DNA of 19,395 bases, taken from an uncultured Clostridia bacterium. GTDB lineage: Bacteria > Bacillota > Clostridia > Oscillospirales > Oscillospiraceae. The translations under genes were made by a program, and so were the position numbers. This document shows, in pieces, positions 1 to 9,043 of this stretch. The DNA lies in contig CAMEIU010000012.1 in assembly GCA_945918815.1 (NCBI GenBank), positions 1 to 19,395 on the forward strand, written 5' to 3'. How positions within the stretch are numbered: the stretch's first letter is position 1; each line of letters starts with the position of its first letter. The notes under the pieces were generated by a model. The model ran no database searches. It saw nothing but the letters and a program-made list of their open reading frames with translations, and had not been told where the DNA came from.

Positions 1-3000
1 TCGGGGTAGCCGCCGAACATCCCGGCAGCCGAGGCCCAGGACACGGCCTCTTCGGCGTATCCGGCAATCTGCTTCTCGTCCGTATAGATGGATAGGTCGG
101 TGGTTTCCTTACCGCTCATACCCAGATAATCCGTTACATACCGATACAGAATTGTCGCGGCCTGCTCTCTGGTGACAGCCGTGTCGGGGCCAAAGGCGGA
201 GGCGGATATGCCGTTCACAATTCCATTCTCTTTGGCCCATGACACGGCGTCGGCGTAATACTGGCTGCTCGGCACATCGGTGAAGCCGGACGGCGCTCCA
301 ACTCCTGGTTCACCGGCAAGACGGTACAGAGCCGTGACCAACTGGGCGCGGGTCAGGGTTTCCTCCGGGCCAAATTTCGTGCCGGACAGGCCGTTCATGA
401 TGCCTCTGTGATACACATAGGCCACATATTCCTTGTACCAGTCGCTGTCCTTCACATCGGAGAAGGGCAGCATTTCCACTGTGACAGAGGGCTGCGGGAC
501 GGGAATCGGTTCCGAGGGGTACACCGGTGTGGGATCCTCCGGGTCAGGATTCTCCGGGTCTGTGCGAAGCGCTTCGAGTGCCGCCTCGCAGGCTTTCAGC
601 TTGCCCAAATTCTCCACAAGCGCCTTTTCCTCTTCAGTCAGGGCCTCATAAGCGGCGCGGGCGGCCGCGATGGCTTCCGCGTCCTCGGCTGTGACCTCGT
701 AGGGAGAAGGCAGCGCGTCAATGAGATCCATGATCGCCTGCGCCTTTTCCATGGCAGCCAGATAGGCATCATCGCCCACAACGACCTCTACATCCTCCAT
801 TTGATTGCCAAAGCCGCTGGAAATCGTAACCTTTCCGTTTTGCAGGCCCTTGATGGTAATGGAATTATCGGTGGTTTCCACAATTTCCGCGATGGTTTCG
901 TCGGAAACGCTCCAATTCAGTCTGGCGTGATAGGGCACCTCCGCCACGTTCTCAATGGTCAGAGACTCGCCGGGCTGGATGACGGCGCTTGCCGGATCCA
1001 GTTCCACATATTCCAGCAAATCTGCGCAGCCGCGGATCTCCCAGGCGGACACGTTCCCGGCGTAGTCATAGCACAGAGACATGCGCTTCGTGTTTTCATC
1101 AAAGGTCGTGGTGCCCAGCACGCTTTCCACTACCCGCCCTCCGGAAGGCGTTTCATAGCCGCTCCAGCTGGTGGTAATGGTAAAGCCGGTCCATTCTTCC
1201 GCGTCCGGATCGTATTGCAGGGCGAAATCCACCATGTAATCCATAAACCACTGCTCGCGGATCATGGACTCAAAGGAATAGATGGTATTTTCAATGACAA
1301 TGGGCGGCATTCCGGGAATCGGCAGCTGAACCTCATCCCGCTGCGTTCTGACAAAGAAGGTATAGTCCTCCCAGGACATGGGAGCCTCCGTGTCGATGTA
1401 CATGGAGAAGGTCTGGCTCTCGGTGACGCTCTCCTCGCCGTCCAGGGTCACAGTGACGGTGATATCCACCCAGGTGTTATTAGCAAGCAGGCATTTGCTC
1501 GTGTCATACTCCCAATAACCGCCGTCCATTTCAACCTTGGGGTACAGCCAGTCCCAGGACAGCTCCGCGCCGGCATAAACCGAGGCTTTGAAGGTCTTGC
1601 AGGCAAACCCGGTATTATCCTGCTTCCAAATTACTTCACCGGTTTCGCGGTCTGTAACGGTGTAGGTGATGCTGGACACATTTCTCCGCAGGCCGATGCC
1701 ATAGTAGAACAGATCCAGAACACCATCGCCATTGGGAGAAATGCCGGCAGTTGTCGGATAAAACTCCTTTGCCCAGGTGCTCATAGCAGGCTTAAAATCC
1801 CGCTCGGGAATCATGCAGTAGCCGGGGTCGTGGGTGTCGCCCAGATAGTGCATCTCCTTCGTCCAGAGCGTCTCGTTGACAGGATGGAGGCTCCACAGGG
1901 CACTGTGGAACTGATCCGCCATGTTGTAGCTGTGGGTGCCGCCCAGCAGGGATTCGTAGCCGGACTCAATTATGGGGCCGTCGGAGAAGTCGCCGTAGAA
2001 GGCCAGGAAGGGAACGCTCAGATTGGTGGTATCCTTGCCCAAAAGCTGAACAAAGCCTTCCACATACGCCCCGGCGGGGAAGCGCTCGTTGTAATAGGAC
2101 TTGTCCGCGTCGGACAGCGCGACCGTCACCGTGACCGTCGCTGTCCCATTCCCGGGAACGGTAAGGGTTCCGTCTGTCAGATTGGATGTAACAAAAGCCT
2201 CCAGCTCACGGGCGTAGTCATAGGTGAGATAGGTGACCTTTCCATGCTTCAGCAGACCGCCATCGGCCTTCTGGCCCAGGACAGTGGTGCTGAGTGTGTA
2301 GGTTTTGGGCGTGTCGGAGAGATTCACCACTTCAAAGGTCATCTCATATTTGCCGGTCTTGTCCGGGTCGTCTCCCAGCTCCAGCTTGGCCTTGTTGGTG
2401 CCCTCCACTTGGATGTAGGCGTTGGAGGCAATTGCATTGCCGATGTTGGCAAGACCCGCGCCCTGCCGGCGGACGAAATAGAGTGTGTTGTTCTCCTCGT
2501 CACGAATGGGCGTCGCAGTGGACATCAGCAGGCAGTTGACCGCGTGGGCCAGCTCATTCTCATCCACCAGCCCTTCCTTCGTCAGGTACTGCCGCAGCAG
2601 GGCGGCGCAGGCGGACACCGCGGGGGCAGACATGGATGTGCCGGACGCGCAGGCAACATAAGTGCCGTACCAGGCGGAGAGCACGTTTCCGCCGATGCCG
2701 GCAATCTCAGGCTTCAGCGCCAGCCCCTCCGTGGGGCCCCAGGCGGAAAACTCGGACATTTCCCCGGCCATGTCAGAGGGGTTCCAGTTGTCGTCCACGC
2801 GAATCTCCTCGCCCTCGGGGACATAGTACTTCATGAACGCGTACTCGCCCTGATCCGTCACGGCTACGGGCACATCAAATTTCGTCAGGGTCAGCTCCGG
2901 CTCATCGACTCCCTTGGGCAGCACCAGCAGAAGACCGGCTGCATTCGCGTCTTGCGCCTGCTGAGCCAGGGTGTCGGCATCCCCGCCCGCAAAGGAGATA

Positions 3001-3824
3001 AATACCAGCTTGCCTGCGGCGCCCTCGAAGGAATCCGTAAAACCGAAGGAACGGCCAGCCAGCCTCTCCCGGAAGCCCATGCCATCGGGAATCTCTACCG
3101 AGAACGCATCGAGTTCATAATAGTGGAGATTCAGGCGGGTCTCCATGGATTCATCATACCAGGTGATGACATTGTCTTCGAAATTTACATACTCGCTGTT
3201 TTCCATACTGGCCACGGTCAGGACGGAATCAAAGGTTCCGGGGCTGCCCAGGGTGCCGGTGGAGACGGAATCGGATTTCACCATGCCGTCGCCCCACAGA
3301 CTGTCCAGACCGGAATAACCCTGGTTGCCGGCGGAAACCATCACGTTGACGCCCGCTTCATAGGCAGCCTCCAGCACTTCTGTGAAGCCCTCCACATAAA
3401 GGGGGCCGCTGTCTGCGCCGAGGGACATATTGATGCAGTCCACGCCCAGCATAATGGCGTCCTCCAGCGCGTTGATCATGTAATCGAAGTAGCAGTCTCC
3501 GTTCTCGTCAAAGACCTTCATGATCACAAGCTGCGCCTCAGGCGCAATGCCCAGATTCTCTACGTCGTAATGCTCCTGAAGATACGGGGTCGTATTGCCC
3601 GCAACAATGCCGGCCACATGGCTGCCATGACCGAATTGGGTCTCGTCGTCGCTTCCGAAATCGGCCTTGTTGTCGGCATAGTTAAAGCCGAAGGGGATTT
3701 TGGAGTTGTAATAAATTGTATCAATGCCGGCGTCCTCGACCGCTTCCGCGTGAAGATCATATTCCCCGAGAATCGCCGCAATGTCTTCTTTGCTGTACGC
3801 CACTGTATCCGGATTGACAGGTTC
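1..3824 (-). CDS. SLH-anchored S8 (subtilisin-like) surface protease, C-terminal part, downstream of an in-frame stop; runs off the window
   Basis: This continues the frame of the gene starting at 4730, after a TAG at 3825-3827. I read it as one uninterrupted frame to the window edge, with no further stop at the points checked. Numbering from the start at 4730, the catalytic His is about residue 368 (GHGSHVAG, 3627-3629). The oxyanion Asn is about 469 (SAGNQG) and the catalytic Ser about 699 (GTSMSAP, 2634-2636). A PA-like insert lies between Asn and Ser. After QGAGLANIGNAI come Fn3-like beta domains of the C5a-peptidase/lactocepin type, an SPNGDG segment, a Big2-like domain (around 1020-780), a helical ALTEEEKALV segment (around 740-570), a proline/acidic linker, and at least two SLH repeats plus the start of a third. 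The product should be secreted and bound non-covalently to the cell wall. Without the upstream part it lacks the signal peptide and the catalytic Asp, so alone it is probably inactive. The family call is firm; whether the gene is alive is uncertain. Confidence 0.85.
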
Positions 3825-3827
3825 CTA
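3825..3827 (-). other. Internal in-frame TAG stop in the S8 protease
   Basis: Reading leftward, the codons are CCC GTC TTT AAG TAG GAA CCT GTC. The frame before and after encodes matching halves of one S8 catalytic domain, with Asp at codon 290, His at 368 and Ser at 699. A single substitution from CAG, AAG, GAG, TGG, TCG or TTG would explain the stop; no shift of frame is needed. Confidence 0.85.
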
Positions 3828-4730
3828 CTTAAAGACGGGGTTCATATAGCTCAGACCTGTATCCAGAATGGCCACAGACGTGCCCTCGCCCTTATAGTCC
3901 AAATTCCAGGCGGCTTCTCCGCCCATGCCGGGACCGGCAAACTTCATGTTGGGCTCCAGAATCTGCCCATCGGAAATAGCCGGGTCAACGTCGGGGACGT
4001 TGATGCAGGGCATCAGCACAGCGCTCGCAACACCGGGCGTATTCCGGATGGCTGCCAGATCTCCGTAGTTTACCGTGGCAGAAACCGCGTTGGTCAGCAG
4101 TGTAAACTGGCTGTCCACCGCGATCTCGCAGCCGATGGACTTCTCTGCCCGCTGAAGGACGGACTGCTGCTTGACCTCAATGGACTTGACGGCACTTACC
4201 TCCGCGTCGCCCAGGCCCTTGCCCACGGAAACCGTCATTCCGTCCATCCGGATCACAGGCGCATCTTCAAAGGTAATCAGCACCCGCACCGGGGTGGACG
4301 CCGAATAGGGCTCGCTGACAATTCCGACCGTGTCTCCCTCGGAAACGGACGTTCCCTCCAGGATTTCCTTTACCGCGGACGACAGCTTTGCGGCCTCTGC
4401 GGCATCATATTCCCGGCAAACCAGATCCTGTCCATTGCTGCCGGTCAGATGGGTCTCACTGCCGTATTCCAGCGCAGTGAGGACTCTGCCGGTCATATAG
4501 ACGTCCGCGCCTACCTCATGGGTATATAACTCGCCGTTTTCGCCTTCACATACATAGGTATATCCGGCTGGCACAAAGGTCGTCTCACCGGGCTTCGCGT
4601 AGATGGTCATATCGCCATCGCTGCCCACCGCTGCGGACTGCTCCACTGCGCTGACAGACAGGGCGGGCATCAGGCCCAGCACCAGGGTCAGGCACAAAAG
4701 CCACGCGATGATACGTTTTGTTGTTTTCAT
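3825..4730 (-). CDS. SLH-anchored S8 surface protease, N-terminal part, ended by an in-frame TAG
   Basis: Start chosen at ATG 4728-4730, preceded by GGAGGT with good spacing. Upstream in-frame codons only add a poorly coded, charged stretch. Residues 1-28 form a signal peptide: KTTKR, then a hydrophobic run, then SVSA before VEQ. Residues about 149-245 resemble an inhibitor I9-type propeptide (VRVLITFEDAP, then the DLAAIRNTPGVASAVL segment). Residues 283-294 carry GTSVAILDTGLS, so D290 is the catalytic Asp of an S8 protease. The frame stops after NPVFK at residue 301. It resumes directly with EPVNPDTVAYSKED and the rest of the protease, including His and Ser. As written it encodes a secreted propeptide fragment without a complete active site. 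A real nonsense mutation, a base-call error or stop readthrough would each explain this; the sequence cannot separate them. Confidence 0.85.
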   Translation of the reverse strand: MKTTKRIIAWLLCLTLVLGLMPALSVSAVEQSAAVGSDGDMTIYAKPGETTFVPAGYTYVCEGENGELYTHEVGADVYMTGRVLTALEYGSETHLTGSNGQDLVCREYDAAEAAKLSSAVKEILEGTSVSEGDTVGIVSEPYSASTPVRVLITFEDAPVIRMDGMTVSVGKGLGDAEVSAVKSIEVKQQSVLQRAEKSIGCEIAVDSQFTLLTNAVSATVNYGDLAAIRNTPGVASAVLMPCINVPDVDPAISDGQILEPNMKFAGPGMGGEAAWNLDYKGEGTSVAILDTGLSYMNPVFK

Positions 4731-4831
4731 ATGGGACCTCCAATTCTCTTTCGTTTGTAGTTCTGAGTCGTGGTCATTCTGCTTCGCTTCGCCGCCAGCC
4801 TCCTTCCGCTTTGTCAACTTCTATGCGTCTC

Positions 4832-4860
4832 AATATAGCATGGTTTTTCGTAAATTGCAA
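4832..4860 (-). promoter_or_regulatory. Predicted promoter of the S8 protease gene
   Basis: On the minus strand the -35 TTGCAA (4855-4860) and -10 TATATT (4832-4837) are exactly 17 bp apart. They lie about 100 bp upstream of the ATG at 4730. The -35 box is inside one arm of the inverted repeat at 4852-4876. Confidence 0.55.
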
Positions 4861-4876
4861 ATAGTTTTTGCAATTT
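4852..4876. promoter_or_regulatory. Perfect inverted repeat (candidate operator) between divergent promoters
   Basis: The arms AAATTGCAAA (4852-4861) and TTTGCAATTT (4867-4876) are perfect reverse complements with a 5-nt spacer. Each arm contains the palindromic hexamer TTGCAA, which is the -35 element of a promoter pointing away from the repeat. A further ATGCAAA follows at about 4877-4883. Such symmetry suggests a dimeric DNA-binding protein; the adjacent winged-helix gene is the obvious candidate (inference). Confidence 0.6.
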
Positions 4877-4896
4877 ATGCAAACTTGATGTAGAAT
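4868..4896 (+). promoter_or_regulatory. Predicted promoter 1 for the winged-helix regulator
   Basis: The -35 TTGCAA (4868-4873) lies in the right arm of the inverted repeat. The -10 TAGAAT (4891-4896) follows after a 17-bp spacer. It would give a leader of about 275 nt before the ATG at 5180. Confidence 0.45.
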
Positions 4897-4958
4897 GGGA
4901 AGCAGAAGCGGAGGACCCTGTCATTTCAGACAGCGCCATGCGTTCCTCGCGCAATCTC

Positions 4959-4987
4959 TTGCGGGAACCGCCCGTGGTTGATATAAT
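4959..4987 (+). promoter_or_regulatory. Predicted promoter 2 for the winged-helix regulator
   Basis: A perfect -10 TATAAT (4982-4987) follows TTGCGG (4959-4964) at 17 bp. It is closer to the gene than promoter 1. The sequence between it and the ATG at 5180 holds no convincing gene: the ATG at 5003 has no spaced ribosome binding site. Confidence 0.45.
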
Positions 4988-5179
4988 ATAGGAAACACAA
5001 GGATGGATTGCGCTTCCTATGCGATCCGCCGTCTTGTTTGCGGCAGGTCTGGGCGAATCCGAGCGCATCCCGTGGCGGCGGCGCTCCTAAAGGAAAAATG
5101 GGCTTTTTCAAACAATCCTGCGCTTGCTTCACATGATAAACGCGTCCGCGCGCCGAAGCCATTGAAAGGATGGAACCGT

Positions 5180-6250
5180 ATGAATTTCTCTGTTTATGAG
5201 CGCCCCTGCCTTCTGCTGGAAACGGCAGAGCTTGTGTATGCCCTGGTGAACCAGCTTCCTCCCGAGGAATTCACAAGAGAGCGTCCCTGCTGCATCCCTG
5301 CCCCCGAGGCTTCCAAAATTCAGGCGCAGGTATGCCAGCGAATCGACCCGTCTGATGAGGAACTGCAATTTTATTTCAAGGGGGTGCCCATTGAAAACCG
5401 TGTGGGAAGAACGTCCTGCCTGGCCTGCGCGCTCCTGTATATTCATCCTCCCATAGAATACTATGAGCTGGATGACGCGCTGGAATTTCTCCGCTCCAAC
5501 TGGTTCCGGGACAAGCGGCCCTATGCGGTGGAGGGAATCAGCGGCTTTTCTCTGACACTGATGGAGGCAGAGCAGTACACCAATCTCTCCCGGGAAATCA
5601 GCAAGCTGCCGGTTCCCCAGTCCTATCAGGCCCAATTGATCGAGGTTTTCTCCGGCTATGACTGGCACGTGGAGCGGGTGTGCAATATTCTCCGCCCGCT
5701 GGTCGGACGGCTGAAGCCTTTGCTGGAGCCGTGGGTCGCTGCCGCCGCGCCTCGGCGCCGGGAATGGGAGCGTTTCTGGAGCACGCCGGAGGCAAACGAG
5801 TTTCTGCAGAACAGAATTAACGTTTCCAGTGAGAATGTAGAGGAACTGAAAGTCACCATGCGCTACTTTTCCCCGCAGCTGGGAACCGGCGATTTCTCCG
5901 TGGATACCGGCGTGATGCGCATTCACATTGGACTTGCGGTTTCCCTCCATGACAGCGCGCCGGAGGCGCGAAAGGAAATGGAGGACTGGGAGTATTCCGC
6001 CCTGCGCAACCTGACCAGGCGGGAATGCGCCGAAATTTTCCGGGCCTTGCGGAAAAAACCGAAATGCATCCAGGACCTGGCGCAGGAGCTCTCCCTCAAT
6101 CCCGGCACGGTTTTTCGGAATGTCAATAGTATGTACAGCGCCGGACTCGTCAACCTGGAGCTTGTGGGCGGCAGGAACTATTACCGCGCCAATACGGACA
6201 GGCTGGAGGCCGTAACCGCGCACCTGGTTCAGTATCTGAAAGAAAACTAA
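5180..6250 (+). CDS. Winged-helix (ArsR-like) transcriptional regulator with a large unassigned N-terminal domain
   Basis: 356 aa. Start at ATG 5180, with AAAGGA 9 nt upstream. The frame is open further up to 5003, but without a ribosome binding site. Residues about 275-340 form a winged helix: LTRRECAEIFRALRKKPKC, then IQDLAQELSLNPGTVFRNV as the helix-turn-helix, then SAGLVNLELVGGRNYYRA as the wing. This is ArsR/MarR-like in pattern. The N-terminal ~260 residues match no family I can name; they are cysteine-containing, mixed alpha/beta and without membrane segments, and could sense a ligand or mediate dimerisation. The gene is divergent from the S8 protease across a symmetrical operator-like palindrome, so it most likely controls that protease and itself (inference). 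The DNA-binding call is good; effector and targets are unknown. Confidence 0.8.
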   Translation: MNFSVYERPCLLLETAELVYALVNQLPPEEFTRERPCCIPAPEASKIQAQVCQRIDPSDEELQFYFKGVPIENRVGRTSCLACALLYIHPPIEYYELDDALEFLRSNWFRDKRPYAVEGISGFSLTLMEAEQYTNLSREISKLPVPQSYQAQLIEVFSGYDWHVERVCNILRPLVGRLKPLLEPWVAAAAPRRREWERFWSTPEANEFLQNRINVSSENVEELKVTMRYFSPQLGTGDFSVDTGVMRIHIGLAVSLHDSAPEARKEMEDWEYSALRNLTRRECAEIFRALRKKPKCIQDLAQELSLNPGTVFRNVNSMYSAGLVNLELVGGRNYYRANTDRLEAVTAHLVQYLKEN

Positions 6251-6293
6251 GCCTCCATGAAAGCACCAACCGTGACTTTTTCGGCAGCCTGCA

Positions 6294-7070
6294 TTGTCAA
6301 ATGAAAAATGCCAGACACTGTCTGGCAAATTGAGTTGGTCCCATTACTGTGAGCTTCTATCCATTTCTGATTCAGATAAGCGCAGCTTTTACGAAAAGGA
6401 AGCCGTCAACGCCAATTGGTCTGTCCGGGAGCTGAAGCGCCAGATTGAGAGTTCTTTGTTTGAACGGCTGCTGCTGTCCCGTGGAGACGCCAACAAGGAG
6501 CAGGTGCTGGCATTGGCACTGAAGGGGAACGAAATCGCAGAACCGGCAGATATCATCCGTGACCCCTATGTGTTTGAATTTTTGGGGCTGCCGGAGGACA
6601 AGCCCGTGATGGAAAGCGACCTGGAACGGGCGCTGGTACGGCAGATTGAAGAATTTCTGCTGGAACTGGGACGCGGCTTTATGTTCGTCGGGACGCAGCA
6701 GCGCGTGACCATCAACAACACCCACTATTATGTGGACATGGTGTTCTATAACAAGATCCTCCGTGCCTATGTGCTGATCGAATTGAAAACCACAAAACTG
6801 ACGCCGGAAGCTGCCGGACAGATCAATATGTATCTGAATTACTACGCCGCAGAAGTCAACGATCCGGATGACAATCCGCCAATCGGTATCATTCTCTGTA
6901 CCGAAAAGGACCGCATCACAGCTGAATACACGCTGGGCGGCCTGTCGAACAACATCTTTGCATCCCGCTATGTGTTGTATATGCCCAATAAAGAGCAACT
7001 GATTGCCCAAGTGGAAGCTGTCCTGAAACGGTGGCATGGAGAGGACAAAGAGCAGCTAGACGAGGAGTGA
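6294..7070 (+). pseudogene. DUF1016 (YhcG-family) PD-(D/E)XK nuclease, N-terminally truncated
   Basis: About 258 codons. The segment GKLSWSHYCELL and then NWSVRELKRQIESSLFERL is typical of DUF1016/YhcG. It is followed by the PD-(D/E)XK nuclease core: D148 in YYVDMVFYN, then E163 and K165 in IELK, so the active-site residues remain. Full-length members usually run to about 330-380 aa, with an N-terminal domain that is absent here. The frame opens only after a TGA at 6273. The first possible start is TTG 6294, without a ribosome binding site, so this is probably a decaying fragment. A 19-bp palindrome (TGCCAGACA-C-TGTCTGGCA, 6309-6327) lies at the truncation edge. Family members occur in mobile and defence-related contexts; no partner genes remain. 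It begins 43 bp after the regulator stop. Confidence 0.75.
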
Positions 7071-7640
7071 AAAATCCGAAGCCATCGTTGCGTTTTAGGC
7101 AGTTTCATGGTAGAATGGACGTACAAAAAGCTTGCAGAAATGATAGCAGTTTCGTGGGTACGGCATGTCATATGATGGGAAATATGCGATAATATATATT
7201 TCAAACGTCCAGATGACACATTCCCTTAGCAATTCTGTTTCACCTGTAAACCGTCCAATACACGGAAACAAGCGCTACCTTCGATAGCATTCCCTGATAG
7301 CTTTTTGATAGCAGAAAGTCGGATACCCCAAGGGATTTGGATAATGGGTATCAAATCAAGTCAAATGGAACCAAATTGCCTATACAGGAAAGTTTAGAAG
7401 GCGGTTTCATTTGGCGAGTGGGAATAAGTTGAAAAAGCCGAAAAGCCCAGTGTTTACAAGGCTTTTCGGACTTCTCCCACCGCTTCTGATAAGGTTTTGA
7501 TAAGAATCCGCTCTACCGCAATTATTCTGCGCACCGAGTGGCTTAAGAGTAAAGAGTAATTGCACTTTGCTCACAAAAACCCATATTAACATTTAGCCCG
7601 TACTGATGGGATGTTGAACCGCTCCCCGTCAAGAGGACAG
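7071..7640. other. Gene-free stretch with a long-stem hairpin and short direct repeats
   Basis: No reading frame with plausible coding character is seen. A perfect 10-bp stem CCGAAAAGCC/GGCTTTTCGG occupies 7438-7469 with a 12-nt loop. On the minus strand it is followed by CTTTTTC, so it could terminate leftward transcription. GATAGC occurs three times (7283, 7296, 7307) and TGATAAG twice near 7488-7505. Base composition is lower in GC than in the flanking genes. It could be the remains of a mobile element that brought the DUF1016 fragment, but no integrase or attachment site can be shown. Confidence 0.4.
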
Positions 7641-7641
7641 T

Positions 7642-7704
7642 GAAAAAATATAAAATTTCTCTGGCCAGCAGCCATGCGTTGCTGGCCGCTTTTTATGCGG
7701 CCAG
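7642..7704 (-). terminator. Rho-independent terminator after trxB, with a third competing arm
   Basis: On the minus strand GGCCAGCA and TGCTGGCC (7662-7687) form a hairpin followed by AGAGAAATTTTATATTTTTT, a U-rich tail. A further arm (7697-7704) can pair alternatively with the middle arm (CTGGCCGC/GCGGCCAG). It starts about 25 nt after the trxB stop. Confidence 0.65.
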
Positions 7705-7729
7705 AGACAGCAGATGCTTTTCCATCGGC

Positions 7730-8650
7730 TCAGCCGCCGGCCAAATACCGCTGGACTTCGTGGACCGCCACGGCGCCGTCGGCTACGGCGGTGACCACCT
7801 GGCGGAGGGGTTTGGTGCGCACGTCACCCACGGCGTAGACACCGGGCAGGTTGGTCCCGGTGGATTCTCCGGCGATCACATAGCCGCCCTCATTCAGGTT
7901 CAGCTGTCCGGCTGCCAGCTCCGTGGCGGGCCTGCGGCCCACGCTGACGAAGACGCCGTCGCAGGGGAGGTCCGTCTCCTTACCGGTGAACACGTCCCGA
8001 ATGCGGACGCCGGTGAACTTGCCGTCGTGCAGCAGCTGGGTGACCACGCTGTTCCAGTGGAATTCCACGTTCTCCGCCTGCATCAGCGGTTCATGGTAGA
8101 TCTTCGTGGCCCGCAGGGTGTCCCGGCGGTGGATCAGCAGGACCTTTTTGGCCACCCGCCGCAGCAGCAGGGCGTCCGCCGCCGCCGTGTCGCCGCCGCC
8201 CACCACGGCCACGGTCTTTCCCTTATAAAACATGCCGTCGCAGGCGGCGCAGTAGTGGACGCCATGGCCCGCCAGTTCCCGTTCCATGGGCACGCCCAAT
8301 TCTCTCGGCGTGGCCCCAGTGGCCAGGACCACGGTTTTGCCATAGAAGGTTCCCTCGCTGGTCTCCGCGATTTTGGGATCGGACCGCAGGTCCAGGGACA
8401 GAACCTCCGCCAGCTCCGTTTTCGCGCCGAACCGCTCCGCCTGGGCCTGCATCTTCTCCGCCAGGGTGAAGCCGTCGACGCCGTCCTCAAAGCCGGGATA
8501 GTTGTCGATCTGCTCCGTCAGGGCCATCTGGCCGCCGGCGGACAGCTTTTCCAGCACCACCGCTTCCAGGCCCGCCCGGGCCGCGTAGAGGGCCGCCGTA
8601 TAGCCGCCGGGGCCGCCGCCAACGATGAGCATATCATAGATGTGATTCAT
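7730..8650 (-). CDS. trxB: Thioredoxin-disulfide reductase
   Basis: 306 aa, the normal length. It is a cytoplasmic FAD enzyme that passes electrons from NADPH to thioredoxin. FAD-binding GGGPGG is at residues 11-16. The redox-active C134-A-A-C137 is followed by DG. The second Rossmann motif is GGGDTA (151-156), then HRRD with downstream Arg, the pattern of NADPH-using enzymes. The C-terminal FAD motif is GVYAVGDVR. Start ATG 8648-8650, with GGGGAG seven bases upstream. It follows the thioredoxin gene by 12 bp on the same strand, so trxA-trxB is one transcript from the promoter at 9187-9215, ended by the hairpin downstream. Function is secure; specificity for the atypical neighbour thioredoxin is inferred from pairing. 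Confidence 0.95.
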   Translation of the reverse strand: MNHIYDMLIVGGGPGGYTAALYAARAGLEAVVLEKLSAGGQMALTEQIDNYPGFEDGVDGFTLAEKMQAQAERFGAKTELAEVLSLDLRSDPKIAETSEGTFYGKTVVLATGATPRELGVPMERELAGHGVHYCAACDGMFYKGKTVAVVGGGDTAAADALLLRRVAKKVLLIHRRDTLRATKIYHEPLMQAENVEFHWNSVVTQLLHDGKFTGVRIRDVFTGKETDLPCDGVFVSVGRRPATELAAGQLNLNEGGYVIAGESTGTNLPGVYAVGDVRTKPLRQVVTAVADGAVAVHEVQRYLAGG

Positions 8651-8662
8651 GGCAGTTCTCCC

Positions 8663-8986
8663 CTATTCCCCCAGGGTCTCCCGGATAAATTCGTCGATCT
8701 TCGCCTTGGAGCCCGGGGCGATGATGGAGCCCAGGGCCTTCCCGTTCCGGTAAATGGTCAGGGTGGGAATGGTATCCACGCCCTCCCGGTCCGCCAGCTG
8801 GGCTTCCTCGTCGATGTTGATCTTGCCTGCCGTCAGCTGGTCCGCGTATTCCTCCGCGACCTTCTCATAGGCAGCCGCGATCCGGCGGCAGTAGACGCAC
8901 CAGGGCGCCCAGAAATCCACCAAAACAGGCTTCTCTCCCTGAATTGCTTTCTCAAATTGTTTCGTATTCCAGTTTTCCGCAGCCAT
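8663..8986 (-). CDS. trxA: Thioredoxin with atypical CVYC active site
   Basis: 107 aa, one thioredoxin fold. It reduces protein disulfides in the cytoplasm and is recycled by the adjacent TrxB. The active site is W29-C30-V31-Y32-C33 within FWAPWCVYC, in place of the usual WCGPC. The cis-proline lies in TIPTL (P74), and the NGK-G turn follows. Start ATG 8984-8986 was chosen because AAAGGA lies nine bases upstream; a longer open frame to 9109 runs into a repeat and has no family similarity. The CVYC centre should change redox potential and substrate choice relative to CGPC (general family knowledge), but the dedicated reductase next door argues for a true reducing thioredoxin. The transcribed leader of about 195 nt contains a fragment of the CCCTCGTGCCCCCT repeat. 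Confidence 0.93.
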   Translation of the reverse strand: MAAENWNTKQFEKAIQGEKPVLVDFWAPWCVYCRRIAAAYEKVAEEYADQLTAGKINIDEEAQLADREGVDTIPTLTIYRNGKALGSIIAPGSKAKIDEFIRETLGE

Positions 8987-9043
8987 ACATACAGTTCCTT
9001 TCGTGTCGGATTTTGAAGAAACGGAAAAGCCAGGAATTGCAGA

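Noticed and set aside
408..4529. 1373-codon open frame on the plus strand
   Set aside because: It is the codon-phase antisense of the S8 protease, low-complexity in Gly/His/Val/Arg, with no domain and no ribosome binding site; the minus strand carries clear protease and SLH motifs.
5003..5179. Longer N-terminus for the winged-helix regulator
   Set aside because: The ATG at 5003 has no spaced Shine-Dalgarno and the added residues lack protein character; ATG 5180 has AAAGGA.
5129..6328. 399-codon minus-strand frame over the regulator
   Set aside because: No motif or ribosome binding site; the plus frame has a winged helix and a good start.
7640..9016. 458-codon plus-strand frame over trxB/trxA
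   Set aside because: Antisense shadow of two well-identified genes.
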